Of a stretch of 64,000 nucleotides of DNA, positions 34,486-43,133 are shown one piece after another (the first letter of the stretch is position 1; every line of letters begins with the position of its first letter). Origin of the DNA: Intrasporangium calvum DSM 43043 (GTDB lineage: Bacteria; Actinomycetota; Actinomycetes; Actinomycetales; Dermatophilaceae); assembly GCF_000184685.1 (NCBI RefSeq), contig NC_014830.1, forward strand, positions 3,410,001 to 3,474,000, in the 5' to 3' direction. A model generated the notes under the pieces. It did no database searches. It was not told the origin of the DNA and worked only from the letters and a program-made list of their open reading frames with translations. The translations under genes and the position numbers were made by a program.

Positions 34486-35697
34486 ATGGCGAAGGTGTTC
34501 ATCGGGGTCGATCCCCACAAGCTGTCGGCGACGATCGAGGTCGTCGACGACCACGAGACCGTGCTGGCCACGGGCCGGTTCGCGACAGATAGGGCCGGCT
34601 ACGCGGCGATGCGCAAGCACGTCGCCGCGTACCGGGAGCGGGTCTGGGCGGTCGAGGGCAGCAACGGCGCGGGTCGGCCGTTGGCGCAGCGGCTGCTGGC
34701 CGACGGGGAGGACGTCGTGGACGTCCCGGCAAAGCTGTCGGCCCGGGCTCGGTTGTTCGACACAGGGCACAACCGCAAGACCGAAGCCCACGACGCGCAC
34801 GCGGTCGCCGTCGTCGCGGTCCGCACCAGAGGGCTACGAGTCCTGACCTACGACGTCGAGTTGGAGGCGCTGCGGATGCTGGTGGCCCGCCGCGAGGAGC
34901 TGTCCCGGGTCCGGGTGCAGACGCTCAACCGGTTGCAGCGGCTGCTGTCCGAGCTGATCCCGGGCAAGCGCAAGAAGGACCTGACTGCCTTGCAGGCCAA
35001 GCGGATCCTTGCCTCGGTGCGTCCCAGGGACCTGGCGGGCAAGACCCGCAAGCGGCTCGCGGCCGAGCAGCTGACCGAGCTCGTCGGGATCGACACGAAG
35101 ATCAAGGCCCTGAGCAAGGAGCTCAAGGCGATGGTCAAGGCCTCCGGCTCGCGCCTGATGGACCTGGCCGGCGTCGGGCCCATCGTCGCCGCACGGACCC
35201 TGGCCGACGTCGGCGACGTCGCCCGGTTCGCCGACCGGAACCGGTTCGCGTCCTGGACCGGCACCGCACCCATCGCCGCCTCCTCCGGCGAGATCGTCCG
35301 GCACCGGCTCTCCCGAGCCGGGAACCGGCGGATGAACCACATGATCCACATCGCCGCGACCACCCAGATCCGGCTGAACACCCCCGGCCGCGCGTACTAC
35401 CTACGCAAGATCGCCGCCGGCAAGACCAAGGCCGAAGCGATGCGCTGCCTCAAGCGCAGGATCTCTGACGCCCTCTACCGGCAGCTGCTCGCCGACGCCC
35501 AAGCCGCCGCCCCAGCGGCAGCTGAGACGGGCCCGGGAGGGCACCGCGGGGCGTCACACAAATCCAGCGCGGCCGGCTCGCACCCGCACACCGGCACTTC
35601 GGATCAGCCACTTCCCGGACCCACACCGAAGACGCTACCCGCGCCGACCCCAGCGAGGAAGACCAACGCCAGTAGGGACCTCGAACCCGCCTCTTGA
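34486..35697 (+). CDS. IS110 family transposase (first)
   Basis: 403 aa. The N-terminal RuvC-like DEDD domain starts FIGVDPHK and contains VWAVEGSNG and KTEAHDAHAVA. The C-terminal Tnp20 domain has LAGVGPIVAARTLADVGD, then FASWTGTAPI and RLSRAGNRRMN with the conserved serine region (SSGEIVRH). The last 60 residues are Pro/Ala-rich and dispensable-looking. It differs clearly from the second IS110 transposase 235 bp downstream, so these are two elements, not a duplication. Confidence 0.9.
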   Translation: MAKVFIGVDPHKLSATIEVVDDHETVLATGRFATDRAGYAAMRKHVAAYRERVWAVEGSNGAGRPLAQRLLADGEDVVDVPAKLSARARLFDTGHNRKTEAHDAHAVAVVAVRTRGLRVLTYDVELEALRMLVARREELSRVRVQTLNRLQRLLSELIPGKRKKDLTALQAKRILASVRPRDLAGKTRKRLAAEQLTELVGIDTKIKALSKELKAMVKASGSRLMDLAGVGPIVAARTLADVGDVARFADRNRFASWTGTAPIAASSGEIVRHRLSRAGNRRMNHMIHIAATTQIRLNTPGRAYYLRKIAAGKTKAEAMRCLKRRISDALYRQLLADAQAAAPAAAETGPGGHRGASHKSSAAGSHPHTGTSDQPLPGPTPKTLPAPTPARKTNASRDLEPAS

Positions 35698-35932
35698 CGA
35701 CAGAGTCTTCCTTCGCCCCTGTCGGGGCGGCCCGTCCCGGGCTGAAAATGGGGGTCCGGTCGCCCGTCGACGTCGTTACCCCTTGGTCCTGTTGAGGCCG
35801 TGACAGAGTCGGGTGCCGGGAGCTGTGTTGTGGGCCCTTCCATGTTGCTTCGAGCACGAGGACTAGCTTCGCCGTTCCGCCTGCAGCTCCTACGGGCGGC
35901 CGCCTGTGTGGTTCGCATCGAAGGTGGTGGCT
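35698..35932. other. Region before second IS110 transposase, possible bridge RNA
   Basis: No gene. GC-rich self-complementary stretches (such as CCCTGTCGGGG and GGCCCGTCCCGGGC at about 35717-35742) could fold. Same reasoning as for the first element: a recombinase guide RNA is expected upstream of an IS110 gene. Confidence 0.3.
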
Positions 35933-37192
35933 GTGGTGGACGTTGAGCATGACGATCAAGAGATCATCCAACGGGTCGCGGCGTTGGACATTGGCAAGGC
36001 CGAGTTGGTGTGTTGCGTGCGGCTGCCCGGCCCGGGCCGTCGCCGGCTGCAGGAGGTGCGCACCTTCTCCACGATGACCCGCTCGTTGCTGGTGATGTCG
36101 GACTGGCTGGCCGGGCTGGGAGTCACCCGGGTGGTGATGGAGGCCACCGGCGACTACTGGAAGCCGCCGTTCTACCTGCTGGAGGGCTCCTTCGAAACAT
36201 GGCTGGTCAACGCCAAGGACGTCAAGCACCTGCCGGGTCGTCCCAAGACGGATCGGCTCGACGCGGTGTGGCTGTGCAAGGTCGCCGAACGGCAGATGCT
36301 GCGGCCCAGCTTCGTGCCACCGGAGCCGATCCGGATGCTGCGGGACCTGACCCGGTACCGGGTCGACCTGATCGGGGCACGGACCGCGGAGAAGCAGCGC
36401 GTCGAGAAGCTGTTGGAAGACGCCCAGATCAAGGTCTCGGTCGTCGCGTCGGACATCTTCGGGGTCTCCGGCCGGGCGATGATGACAGCGCTGATCGCCG
36501 GCGAACGCGACCCCGAGATCCTGGCCGAGATGGCCCGCGGCCGGATGCGGACGAAGACCACCCAGCTGCGCGAAGCGTTCATCGGCCGGTTCACCGAGCA
36601 CCACGCGTTCCTGCTGACCAAGATGCTCGCCCGCATCGACCAGCTCGGCGCCGACATCGCCGAGGTGGAGGAGCGCACCAGCGCCCAGATCGCCCCTTTC
36701 GCCTCAGCGGTCGCCCGCCTCGATGAGATCCCCGGGATCGGCGTCACCGCAGCGCAGGCGATCATCGCCGAGATCGGACTGGACATGACCCGGTTCCCAA
36801 CCCCCGCGCACCTGTCCTCCTGGGCCAAGTTCGCGCCCGGGATCAAGGAGTCCGCCGGCCGCAAGAAGGGCAACGGTGCCGCCGGGCACGGCAACCACTA
36901 CCTGGCCCGAGCCCTGGGCGAGGCCGCCGTATCGGCCGGCCGCACCGACACCTTCCTCGGCGAACGCTACCGACGCATCGCCCGACGACGTGGCAAGCAG
37001 CGAGCCATGGTCGCAGTCGGCCGCTCCATCCTGGTCATCATCTGGCACCTCCTCGGCCAGCAGGACGCCGAGTTCCACGACCTCGGCCCCGACTACTACG
37101 ACTCCCGCGTCAACCTCAACCGCAAGCTGCGCAACCACGTCCGCGAACTCCAAAACCTCGGCTACCGGGTCACGCTCGAACCCGTCGCCTGA
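35933..37192 (+). CDS. IS110 family transposase (second)
   Basis: 419 aa from a GTG at 35933, which has GAAGG 9 nt upstream; the frame is open to a GTG at 35906. The DEDD domain is LDIGKAELVC, then VVMEATGDYW and KTDRLDAVWL. The C-terminal domain has DEIPGIGVTAAQAIIAEIGLD, then SSWAKFAPGI and AGHGNHYLARAL. Complete, with no frameshift, so probably functional. The region after it (37193-37416) is non-coding. Confidence 0.9.
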   Translation: MVDVEHDDQEIIQRVAALDIGKAELVCCVRLPGPGRRRLQEVRTFSTMTRSLLVMSDWLAGLGVTRVVMEATGDYWKPPFYLLEGSFETWLVNAKDVKHLPGRPKTDRLDAVWLCKVAERQMLRPSFVPPEPIRMLRDLTRYRVDLIGARTAEKQRVEKLLEDAQIKVSVVASDIFGVSGRAMMTALIAGERDPEILAEMARGRMRTKTTQLREAFIGRFTEHHAFLLTKMLARIDQLGADIAEVEERTSAQIAPFASAVARLDEIPGIGVTAAQAIIAEIGLDMTRFPTPAHLSSWAKFAPGIKESAGRKKGNGAAGHGNHYLARALGEAAVSAGRTDTFLGERYRRIARRRGKQRAMVAVGRSILVIIWHLLGQQDAEFHDLGPDYYDSRVNLNRKLRNHVRELQNLGYRVTLEPVA

Positions 37193-37416
37193 CCACGACC
37201 ACCTCGGCCGCCCGACCCACTCCGCGCCAGCGGGGACTCACCCACGCGTGGTCACGTTCATTTTCGGACTAGGGGTGCCGCTGTGACGCAGTCGCCGAGT
37301 GGATGAGCGACGGAACCCATCGTTTCAATGGTTTCCGTCGGCGTCTCTCTGAGGATTTTGGCAACTGGTGTCAGAGGCTGACGCGGTCCTGGCGGCGTCT
37401 CGAGTGCTTCGGCACT

Positions 37417-38238
37417 TCAGCGATTAGCGCGCTTCGGTAATTGGGCTCGGAGGTCGGCGAGAGTCGGGCCAGTCAAGGAGCCGACATGCCACATCTCCCA
37501 CCCGCCGTATCCCGTCGAGTTGGTAGCGCCGAGTGATACTCCCGCGGCGAGCGAAGGGGTGCTGTACCCGACGCCGTCGACGATGATCTGTCCGTCCGAT
37601 CCGATGGCGCCCTGGCCCTGTCGCCCTCCCCGGATGCACCGCAGTTCTGTGCCTGCGTGTAACAGGCCCTCGGCCAGCAGATCGGCGACTGTGCCAGGGA
37701 TCTGCGTTCGCGTGGCCGCCCACGGTGTCGGCTCGTCTTCATCTGCCCGGTACGTGTCGATACCAGCGAGACGCACTGCGGCGAGAACTGACGACAGCAG
37801 CGCGTCTAGCGACATCTGCACGTGAGGAGGGAGCGTCGCATCGCCGTCGGCCTTGCCCTTGATGACGGTGACACCCGGAATCACATCGAGTTCCGCGGAG
37901 AGCCGTCCCTCCACGTAGCCCACATCCGCGGATGTGAATCCATTGGTCGTGTCGCGTTTGACGATCACCGCGCGCACCCACTCGGGCACTTGAGCGTTCC
38001 TCACCTTGTGTTGCAGAATCCGGGTGCGGAGGTCGGTGGACCTGCCGACGTAGAGTCGGTGCAGAGTGTCGTCGATCAGCACATACACGCCTGGGACCGT
38101 CCACTCGGACTCTGGGAGCCGGCTGACGTCTCGCCGTGCGATATACGCAACTCGGATCGCGTGCTCGGTAAAGTCGGCAATGATGGGCGCGGCGCCGGAC
38201 GCCGGGACTTGCACGTTGACGGCGACGATCGTATGCAT
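37417..38238 (-). CDS. GIY-YIG nuclease domain protein with C-terminal RAMA/DUF4357-like domain
   Basis: 273 aa from the ATG at 38238. Residues about 50-140 are a GIY-YIG core: GVYVLIDDTLHRLYVGRSTD, then LRTRILQHK, then the metal-binding Glu in VGYVEGRL. The C-terminal part (TELRCIRGGRQGQG, then GQIIVDGVGYSTPSLAAG, then GYGGWEMWHV) matches the RAMA (DUF4357) domain found on restriction enzymes and methylases. A DNA endonuclease with a modified-DNA or target-reading domain is the likely function, i.e. a restriction factor. It follows the second TY-Chap-like gene on the same strand after 249 bp. Confidence 0.75.
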   Translation of the reverse strand: MHTIVAVNVQVPASGAAPIIADFTEHAIRVAYIARRDVSRLPESEWTVPGVYVLIDDTLHRLYVGRSTDLRTRILQHKVRNAQVPEWVRAVIVKRDTTNGFTSADVGYVEGRLSAELDVIPGVTVIKGKADGDATLPPHVQMSLDALLSSVLAAVRLAGIDTYRADEDEPTPWAATRTQIPGTVADLLAEGLLHAGTELRCIRGGRQGQGAIGSDGQIIVDGVGYSTPSLAAGVSLGATNSTGYGGWEMWHVGSLTGPTLADLRAQLPKRANR

Positions 38239-38486
38239 GGTCCAATCCTGCCGAGTAGTCCGAGATATCGCCACTGCCTCGCGGTTGTCTGGGCGCCTTG
38301 ACGGGACGAAATGACTCGCCGCGCGTGGCCCTCTAACGAGTGCTCGCCGATGACGAAAACCGAGGTCCAAGGCGCAGAACGCCGCGGAGGTACGGGTATG
38401 CCGTGTCTCGCAATGGGCCACGAGCCGGCTATGGGGTTGACATCCGCCGTCATATTCGTTGTCGCGCCGGCCGGTCGAGCTCGGTG

Positions 38487-39692
38487 TTAGAGGAGAACGA
38501 ATCGCAGAGCCTTCCGGAGGATCCTGACGGTCCGCTGCGCGTGGGCCCGCTCCCCCTCGCAGGCATCCGCCTCGTCGTAGTCGTGGGCGGCCATAGCCTC
38601 GTCTCGAGCCTCCCGCCACGCGATCTCCTGCTCCTCGTTCCAGCGGATGAGCTCGACGAGGAGGTCCGAGTCGTACGCGCACAGCTTCGCCGCGTCCTTC
38701 GGGCGCACCGATCCCGGACGCTCCGCATCAAGCTGCAGCAGGCGCAACATCACTGGGTGGATCTCCTCCCGCGGCTCAGACTCGTCCCCTTCATCCGCGT
38801 CCGGTTCCTCCCCTCCTAGGAACGTGCGCCCGCTGACCCGCCGCGCCGCTAACCCGTCGTTGCTCGAGATGACCTCGCACATGCTGGCCACCAGAACGCG
38901 CAGGTGCTCACCCACGAAGGGCAGCGCCGGCAGCTCGACACTGGCAACGATCCGGTCGTCGTGCAGTGAGAACTTCACCCCCGAGATCTGTCGGTTGAGC
39001 ACGTCGAGCTCTCGGACAGCGGCGTCCAGGTCGCGGATGGCCACGACCATCTCGGCGAACACCAGGATCACCGGGCTCTCGTCGTTGGTGCGCACGAACA
39101 CCACGCAAGACCCCGCTCGGAACGGGATATCTCCGTCGGAGTCGCGGACCGGCACATGCCGGATCATCGGCGTGAGCGCCTCATCGACGAGCCGGTCCAG
39201 ATCGTCCCGGTTCACCGGCTTGACGGCCAGCTCCGTCTCGTGCGCGGCTGTCGTGACCAACGGCGGGCGGGAACCCGTCTCCCACGTGAAGTCCTCACTC
39301 GTGAGGAACGCCGGGTGCACGAGCCTGAACGCCACACGCAGCGCGGACACTGCGACACTCGCGGCTTGGTCCACGTGACTGATCGGGTAGCTCGCGCCGT
39401 ACGTCAGCCCGCCCCGGGAGCCCCGCGTCAGGCCAAGTCGCCGGAGGTGGCGCAGGCCAACCCTGGACACTCGGAAACTGGGCGGGAGAGCCCGGTTACT
39501 CGGCACTGCGACGACAAACGAGGCCGCCTCCCGACACACCTCAGCCCCGGGTACGGCGTCGTCGACCGCCTCCCCAGGGTTCAGCGCAACGCGCAGACTC
39601 TCCCCCTCGCTCAGCCCATCCAGCGCCTCCGCCAATACCTGCCGGAAGCTTCGCCAAGCACTGTCGATACTGGTCTCCAGATCCACCGTCAT
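38487..39692 (-). CDS. YbjN/CesT-fold (TY-Chap-like) protein, copy 2
   Basis: 401 aa, ATG with AGGAGGAGAGG just upstream. It aligns along its full length with the protein at 15401-16603, including LETSIDSAW, HVDQAASVAVSALR, VPVRDSDGDIPF, LNRQISGVKFSL and the C-terminal DYDEADACEGERAHA. The nucleotide ends are also close (roughly 80% identical by eye near the 3' end). The linker is acidic here too. Unlike copy 1 it is not beside the nuclease and helicase genes but precedes the GIY-YIG gene, so it may serve another effector. Confidence 0.6.
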   Translation of the reverse strand: MTVDLETSIDSAWRSFRQVLAEALDGLSEGESLRVALNPGEAVDDAVPGAEVCREAASFVVAVPSNRALPPSFRVSRVGLRHLRRLGLTRGSRGGLTYGASYPISHVDQAASVAVSALRVAFRLVHPAFLTSEDFTWETGSRPPLVTTAAHETELAVKPVNRDDLDRLVDEALTPMIRHVPVRDSDGDIPFRAGSCVVFVRTNDESPVILVFAEMVVAIRDLDAAVRELDVLNRQISGVKFSLHDDRIVASVELPALPFVGEHLRVLVASMCEVISSNDGLAARRVSGRTFLGGEEPDADEGDESEPREEIHPVMLRLLQLDAERPGSVRPKDAAKLCAYDSDLLVELIRWNEEQEIAWREARDEAMAAHDYDEADACEGERAHAQRTVRILRKALRFVLL

Positions 39693-39976
39693 CGCCCTCT
39701 CCTCCTAGCCCACACTTGGACCTAGGTATGACCACTCCTGTGTCCTCAATCTGCCGACCCCTCAGGCACACCCGCTCAGATCGGGGTCCGCGAGCCCCTC
39801 GGACTGGACTGCTGCACGGAGCGGTACCAGACAACGACGTAGCTTCCCTTGCTCGATGGAGTGGTCAGGCCGCCGACGGGACGACAGCCCAGATGGCTAG
39901 AGCCACCACCCGGAAACCCATCTGGTTCTCGAATGCCCGAATTCGTTGCGATAGGCATTGGGAGTACACCGCGGTC

Positions 39977-40831
39977 TCAGACAAACCGTTCTTCCGGGAC
40001 GCGCACCTGGTACACCATCGGTTCAGCGTGATCCACAACGGTTTCCGGGTCCAGCTCGTAGTACCCCGGCGCGTCTCCGAGGGCCGCCGTGACCACTACC
40101 AAGATCCAGTCGGGATCAGTTCGCGCCGTGTCGTATTCATGCCTTGTCAGGAGGAAGGCCACGCCCGTGCCGCTCGTCCCCTTGACCTCTATGTGTTGTT
40201 CCTTCGCACCCTTGCTGGCCACGAGGTCATAGCCGAGCTTCTCGTCGCTCACGTCGGTGACGAAGTAGTCCTCAAGTTCGTACCGTTCGGTCACAACGTC
40301 CATCGCAGCGATCTCGATCTCGCGGTTGTGAACCGGATCCCCGAAGAAGGCGCCGCGGACCTCGAGCTCGTCTTGGTCTCCGGCGGGGTCAAGAACCCCG
40401 AAGAGCTCATCGAGCTTCTGCGCATCCGGGCTCTTGATTTCCCGCCCCGAGCTGAAGACCTGATTCCAGTGGAAATCCGGCACGAGCAGTTCGAGTTGAG
40501 AAATAGTGATCATCTTCGAGAGGGGAAGGGCAACCCACCAGTCGATCTCGACGTAGTTGGTTTCACGGCCATCGCCGCTCCAATGCTCGCCAGTCTCCGG
40601 CGTGCTGAGGATTTCTCCCATCGCGACCAGCCCGCGCCCGTGAGCTCCCTGACGCAACATGTATGCCAAGTCGCCAGCTTCTATCCCGTTACGTCTGCGG
40701 GCAACGCTCCACGACGTCATGACACCCTCGCCGGCCAAGGTGGGTTCAACCATCTCGTCATCCCATGCCTCGGGGTTCCACTGTTCGTCGTTCGCGGGCC
40801 CGGGGTTCCAGGTCATCAGGATGCGACGCAT
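39977..40831 (-). CDS. PUA/EVE-like domain fused to DUF3883 nuclease-like domain
   Basis: 284 aa. The N-terminus (ILMTWNPGP, then GDLAYMLRQGAHGRGLVAMG) resembles the EVE/PUA-like modified-base readers seen in McrBC-type systems. The C-terminus is DUF3883, a PD-(D/E)xK relative: LGYDLVAS, then HIEVKGTSGTG, where the Asp and E-x-K supply the catalytic motif. Reader plus nuclease suggests a modification-dependent (type IV-like) restriction enzyme. The start overlaps the small upstream gene by 16 nt. Confidence 0.7.
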   Translation of the reverse strand: MRRILMTWNPGPANDEQWNPEAWDDEMVEPTLAGEGVMTSWSVARRRNGIEAGDLAYMLRQGAHGRGLVAMGEILSTPETGEHWSGDGRETNYVEIDWWVALPLSKMITISQLELLVPDFHWNQVFSSGREIKSPDAQKLDELFGVLDPAGDQDELEVRGAFFGDPVHNREIEIAAMDVVTERYELEDYFVTDVSDEKLGYDLVASKGAKEQHIEVKGTSGTGVAFLLTRHEYDTARTDPDWILVVVTAALGDAPGYYELDPETVVDHAEPMVYQVRVPEERFV

Positions 40832-41118
40832 TTCTCAACCTCCCAGTTGCTGTTCTCGTTCAAACTCATGTCGTCCTCCGTCTGAAGGTCCAGGCGGAGC
40901 GGCTGCGACGTGAGGTGCCAGCCTTTGCAGTGGCCGCACGGGTACGCTCGCTGCTCCCGCCGCCGTGTCGTGGCCCCCCGCAAGAGGGACCATTTCCGCG
41001 CATTCGCGGCTCGGTGCAGGGCTTCAATGGCCTGCCGGTGGTCTCTGAAGCGGACCTTGCGCGTTCTCTGGCATGTGACTAGTGCCGTTCGCCGCCGGGC
41101 TGCCGCCTTACGTCCCAT
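40816..41118 (-). CDS. Small basic zinc-ribbon-like protein upstream of the DUF3883 gene
   Basis: 100 aa; the ATG at 41118 has GAGAGGG 3 nt upstream. Strongly basic, with RFRDHRQAIEALHRAANARK, then the pattern YPCGHCKGWHLTSQP, a likely CxxC-x2-H half of a zinc site. This short family turns up as a conserved hypothetical near mobile elements. It is coupled to the nuclease gene by a 16-nt overlap. Confidence 0.6.
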   Translation of the reverse strand: MGRKAAARRRTALVTCQRTRKVRFRDHRQAIEALHRAANARKWSLLRGATTRRREQRAYPCGHCKGWHLTSQPLRLDLQTEDDMSLNENSNWEVEKCVAS

Positions 41119-41233
41119 TTGCCCTCTCCGCCCCTTACGCTGAACCGTCACTCTTTGCTTGTAATAAATATACGCCGTTCCGTGCGTGTGCACAACATCC
41201 TGCCCGTAAGTTTCCAGCCGCTATCATGGCCGC
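41119..41233. promoter_or_regulatory. AT-rich divergent promoter region
   Basis: Short gap between divergent genes with the lowest GC nearby (TTGTAATAAATATA around 41158-41171). It can supply -10 elements for both the DUF3883 operon and the XRE regulator, so the regulator probably controls both. Confidence 0.45.
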
Positions 41234-41827
41234 ATGGACGTAAGTGAAGAGCACCACCTGCGTCGACGGTTCGGGCGAGAACTTCGCCGCCAGCGGGGCG
41301 AGCGTTCCCAGCAAGATCTCGCCCAGGCGATGAGTGTCAGTGCTAGTTACGTTGCGTTGGTGGAGACGGGCAGACGACGTGCCTCGGATGAGTTCCTGGA
41401 GTCTTTCGCCAGCGTGGTGGAAAGTGACGCCGAGGAACTGAAGAAGCAGCGTGACCTTGTCGACTCCCTAGGGAGGCTCCAAGGACTCTCCCCTTCGCTA
41501 CAGGACGAGATCCTGTCGCTCGTCGGGCACAGGCTTCAACGGGCCCCGTCTGGGCAGAATCTTCGCGAATCGAGGAGCCGCCAAATGAGCCTGGGCCTTA
41601 TGTCGAGTACGAATGCCATGGCCTTTGCCCGGGGCTGGGAGAAGCCGCGGCGTGGTCGAAAGCCGCGGCGGGAGAGCCTCCTCGAGGAACTGGTCGAGAA
41701 GGCCAGCTCCCTCAATGACAGGCAGTTGGAACGCGCCGTCGCCTACCTCGATGGACTAAGTGACTCGGCCCCCAAGCCTGGCGCCGGTCCGGCGGATCCT
41801 GCCCCCAAGAGGCCCCCAGCCCGGTGA
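41234..41827 (+). CDS. XRE-family HTH regulator
   Basis: 197 aa. Residues 9-65 are a classical Cro/CI helix-turn-helix (LRRQRGERSQQDLAQAMSVS, then SYVALVETGRRRAS). Behind it is a charged linker and a basic segment (RGRKPRRESLLEEL). It is divergent from the DUF3883 restriction-like operon, the usual position of a C-protein-like controller that delays restriction after entry into a new host. Confidence 0.8.
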   Translation: MDVSEEHHLRRRFGRELRRQRGERSQQDLAQAMSVSASYVALVETGRRRASDEFLESFASVVESDAEELKKQRDLVDSLGRLQGLSPSLQDEILSLVGHRLQRAPSGQNLRESRSRQMSLGLMSSTNAMAFARGWEKPRRGRKPRRESLLEELVEKASSLNDRQLERAVAYLDGLSDSAPKPGAGPADPAPKRPPAR

Positions 41828-42249
41828 GCGTATGTCCGTCGCGCAGCCTCAGAAGACCAATAGGCGGCATACGGGAACGCCGCCGTGGGCTCGCGAGTCG
41901 GCCACAAACCATCCGCATCGTTCGCACGTCCGCGACGTCCGCGACGTAGTGAACGCTCAGCCGCTACCCCAGGCGATTGACTGGGCAGAGAGATCACCGA
42001 CGAGTGGTGACTGAACAGCAGTCGAGTGGAGCCCCCGGACCACCGGCCACCGCTGCCCCTTGGACGATCTGCGAGTCACCGGGCCTACGGCCGACGCCGT
42101 TATGCGGCGAAGTGCCGCACAGACTCCCCACGACCTGCCAGGGGTTCCGTGGGGGCACCTTTTTCCGCACCGGCCGCGGAGCACGCTGCCCAATCGCCTG
42201 CCGCCCCCGTCCCGTTCTCAACAGGACGCTGCTGCCCGCACCGTCCGGG
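41828..42249. other. Non-coding region between XRE gene and IS21
   Basis: Several short frames are open in all directions but none has a ribosome site or a recognisable product. Probably intergenic DNA interrupted by the IS21 insertion. Confidence 0.4.
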
Positions 42250-42307
42250 TGATGCCGCTCGCCGAAGCTCCCCAGGGTTGCTCATCGAAATTCCTCACCC
42301 GCGGGGC
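42250..42307 (+). repeat. IS21 left end inverted repeats
   Basis: Outer repeat from 42250 (TGATGCCGCTC) and inner block at 42269-42307, both matched by the right end on the opposite strand. Confidence 0.75.
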
Positions 42308-42311
42308 GGTG

Positions 42312-43133
42312 TCAGCGTAGTGGTTGGCGGGTGCCGGTGGTTGCGGCGCGGAGGGCTTCGCCTCGGGCGTGGTGGGCTCTGAGGCGGTAGGAGTCGCCGT
42401 CGAGGTTGAGCACGACGGAGCGGTGCAGGAGCCGGTCGAGCAGGGCCGCGGCGACGGTGGTGTCGCCGAGGACCTCGCCCCAGGAGCCGACGCCTCTGTT
42501 GCTGGTCAGGATGATCGAGGTCTTCAGGTACCGCTGGGACACGACCTGGAACAGGGCGGAGGCGGCTTCGGCGGGCAGCGGGAGGTAGCCCAGTTCGTCG
42601 ATGACCAGGCAGGTGGGTCCGGCGAAGAAGCGCATGGTGGTGGCCCAGCGGCCTTCGATCGCGGCGAGGTCGGCGGCGGTGGTGAAGTAGGTGCGGTAGC
42701 CGGCCTGCGCGGCGGCCCGCGCGAGGCCGACGGCGAGGTGGGTCTTGCCGACGCCGGGCGGGCCGATCAGCAGGATGTTGGTCGCGGACTCGAGGTAGCG
42801 GCCGGTGGCGAGCTCGTCGATGAGGTGGCGGTCGACGCCGGGGGCGGCGTCGTAGTCGAAGTCGGCGAGGGTGGCCGGGGTCGGTAGGGACGCGAACCGC
42901 AGCCGCCCGGCGAGGCGGCGGGCTTCGGTGGCGTCGACCTCGATCGCGAGGAGCCGTTCGAGGGCGGCGGTCAGGGACAAACCTTCGGTGTGCGCGGCGT
43001 CGAGGACGGCGGGTAGGTGCTCGGCGGCGTCGTGCAGCTTGAGGGTGGCCAAGTGGCCGCGCAGCTGCTGGTACAGGCTCGCCTGTCCCGGTGTGGACGG
43101 GCCATTGATTGGGGCGGATTCAATTGGCGTCAT
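42312..43133 (-). CDS. istB: IS21 helper ATPase IstB
   Basis: 273 aa. AAA+ ATPase with Walker A LIGPPGVGKTH, Walker B CLVIDELGYLP and sensor ILTSNRGVGSWGEV. The N-terminal helical region (LATLKLHDAAEHLPAVLDAA) is the IstB-specific part. It assembles on target DNA and activates IstA. Starts inside the istA stop (ATGA). Confidence 0.93.
   Translation of the reverse strand: MTPIESAPINGPSTPGQASLYQQLRGHLATLKLHDAAEHLPAVLDAAHTEGLSLTAALERLLAIEVDATEARRLAGRLRFASLPTPATLADFDYDAAPGVDRHLIDELATGRYLESATNILLIGPPGVGKTHLAVGLARAAAQAGYRTYFTTAADLAAIEGRWATTMRFFAGPTCLVIDELGYLPLPAEAASALFQVVSQRYLKTSIILTSNRGVGSWGEVLGDTTVAAALLDRLLHRSVVLNLDGDSYRLRAHHARGEALRAATTGTRQPLR

Noticed and set aside
35450-36604. 384-aa minus-strand open frame
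   Set aside because: Spans parts of two IS110 genes in antisense, which are both complete on the plus strand.
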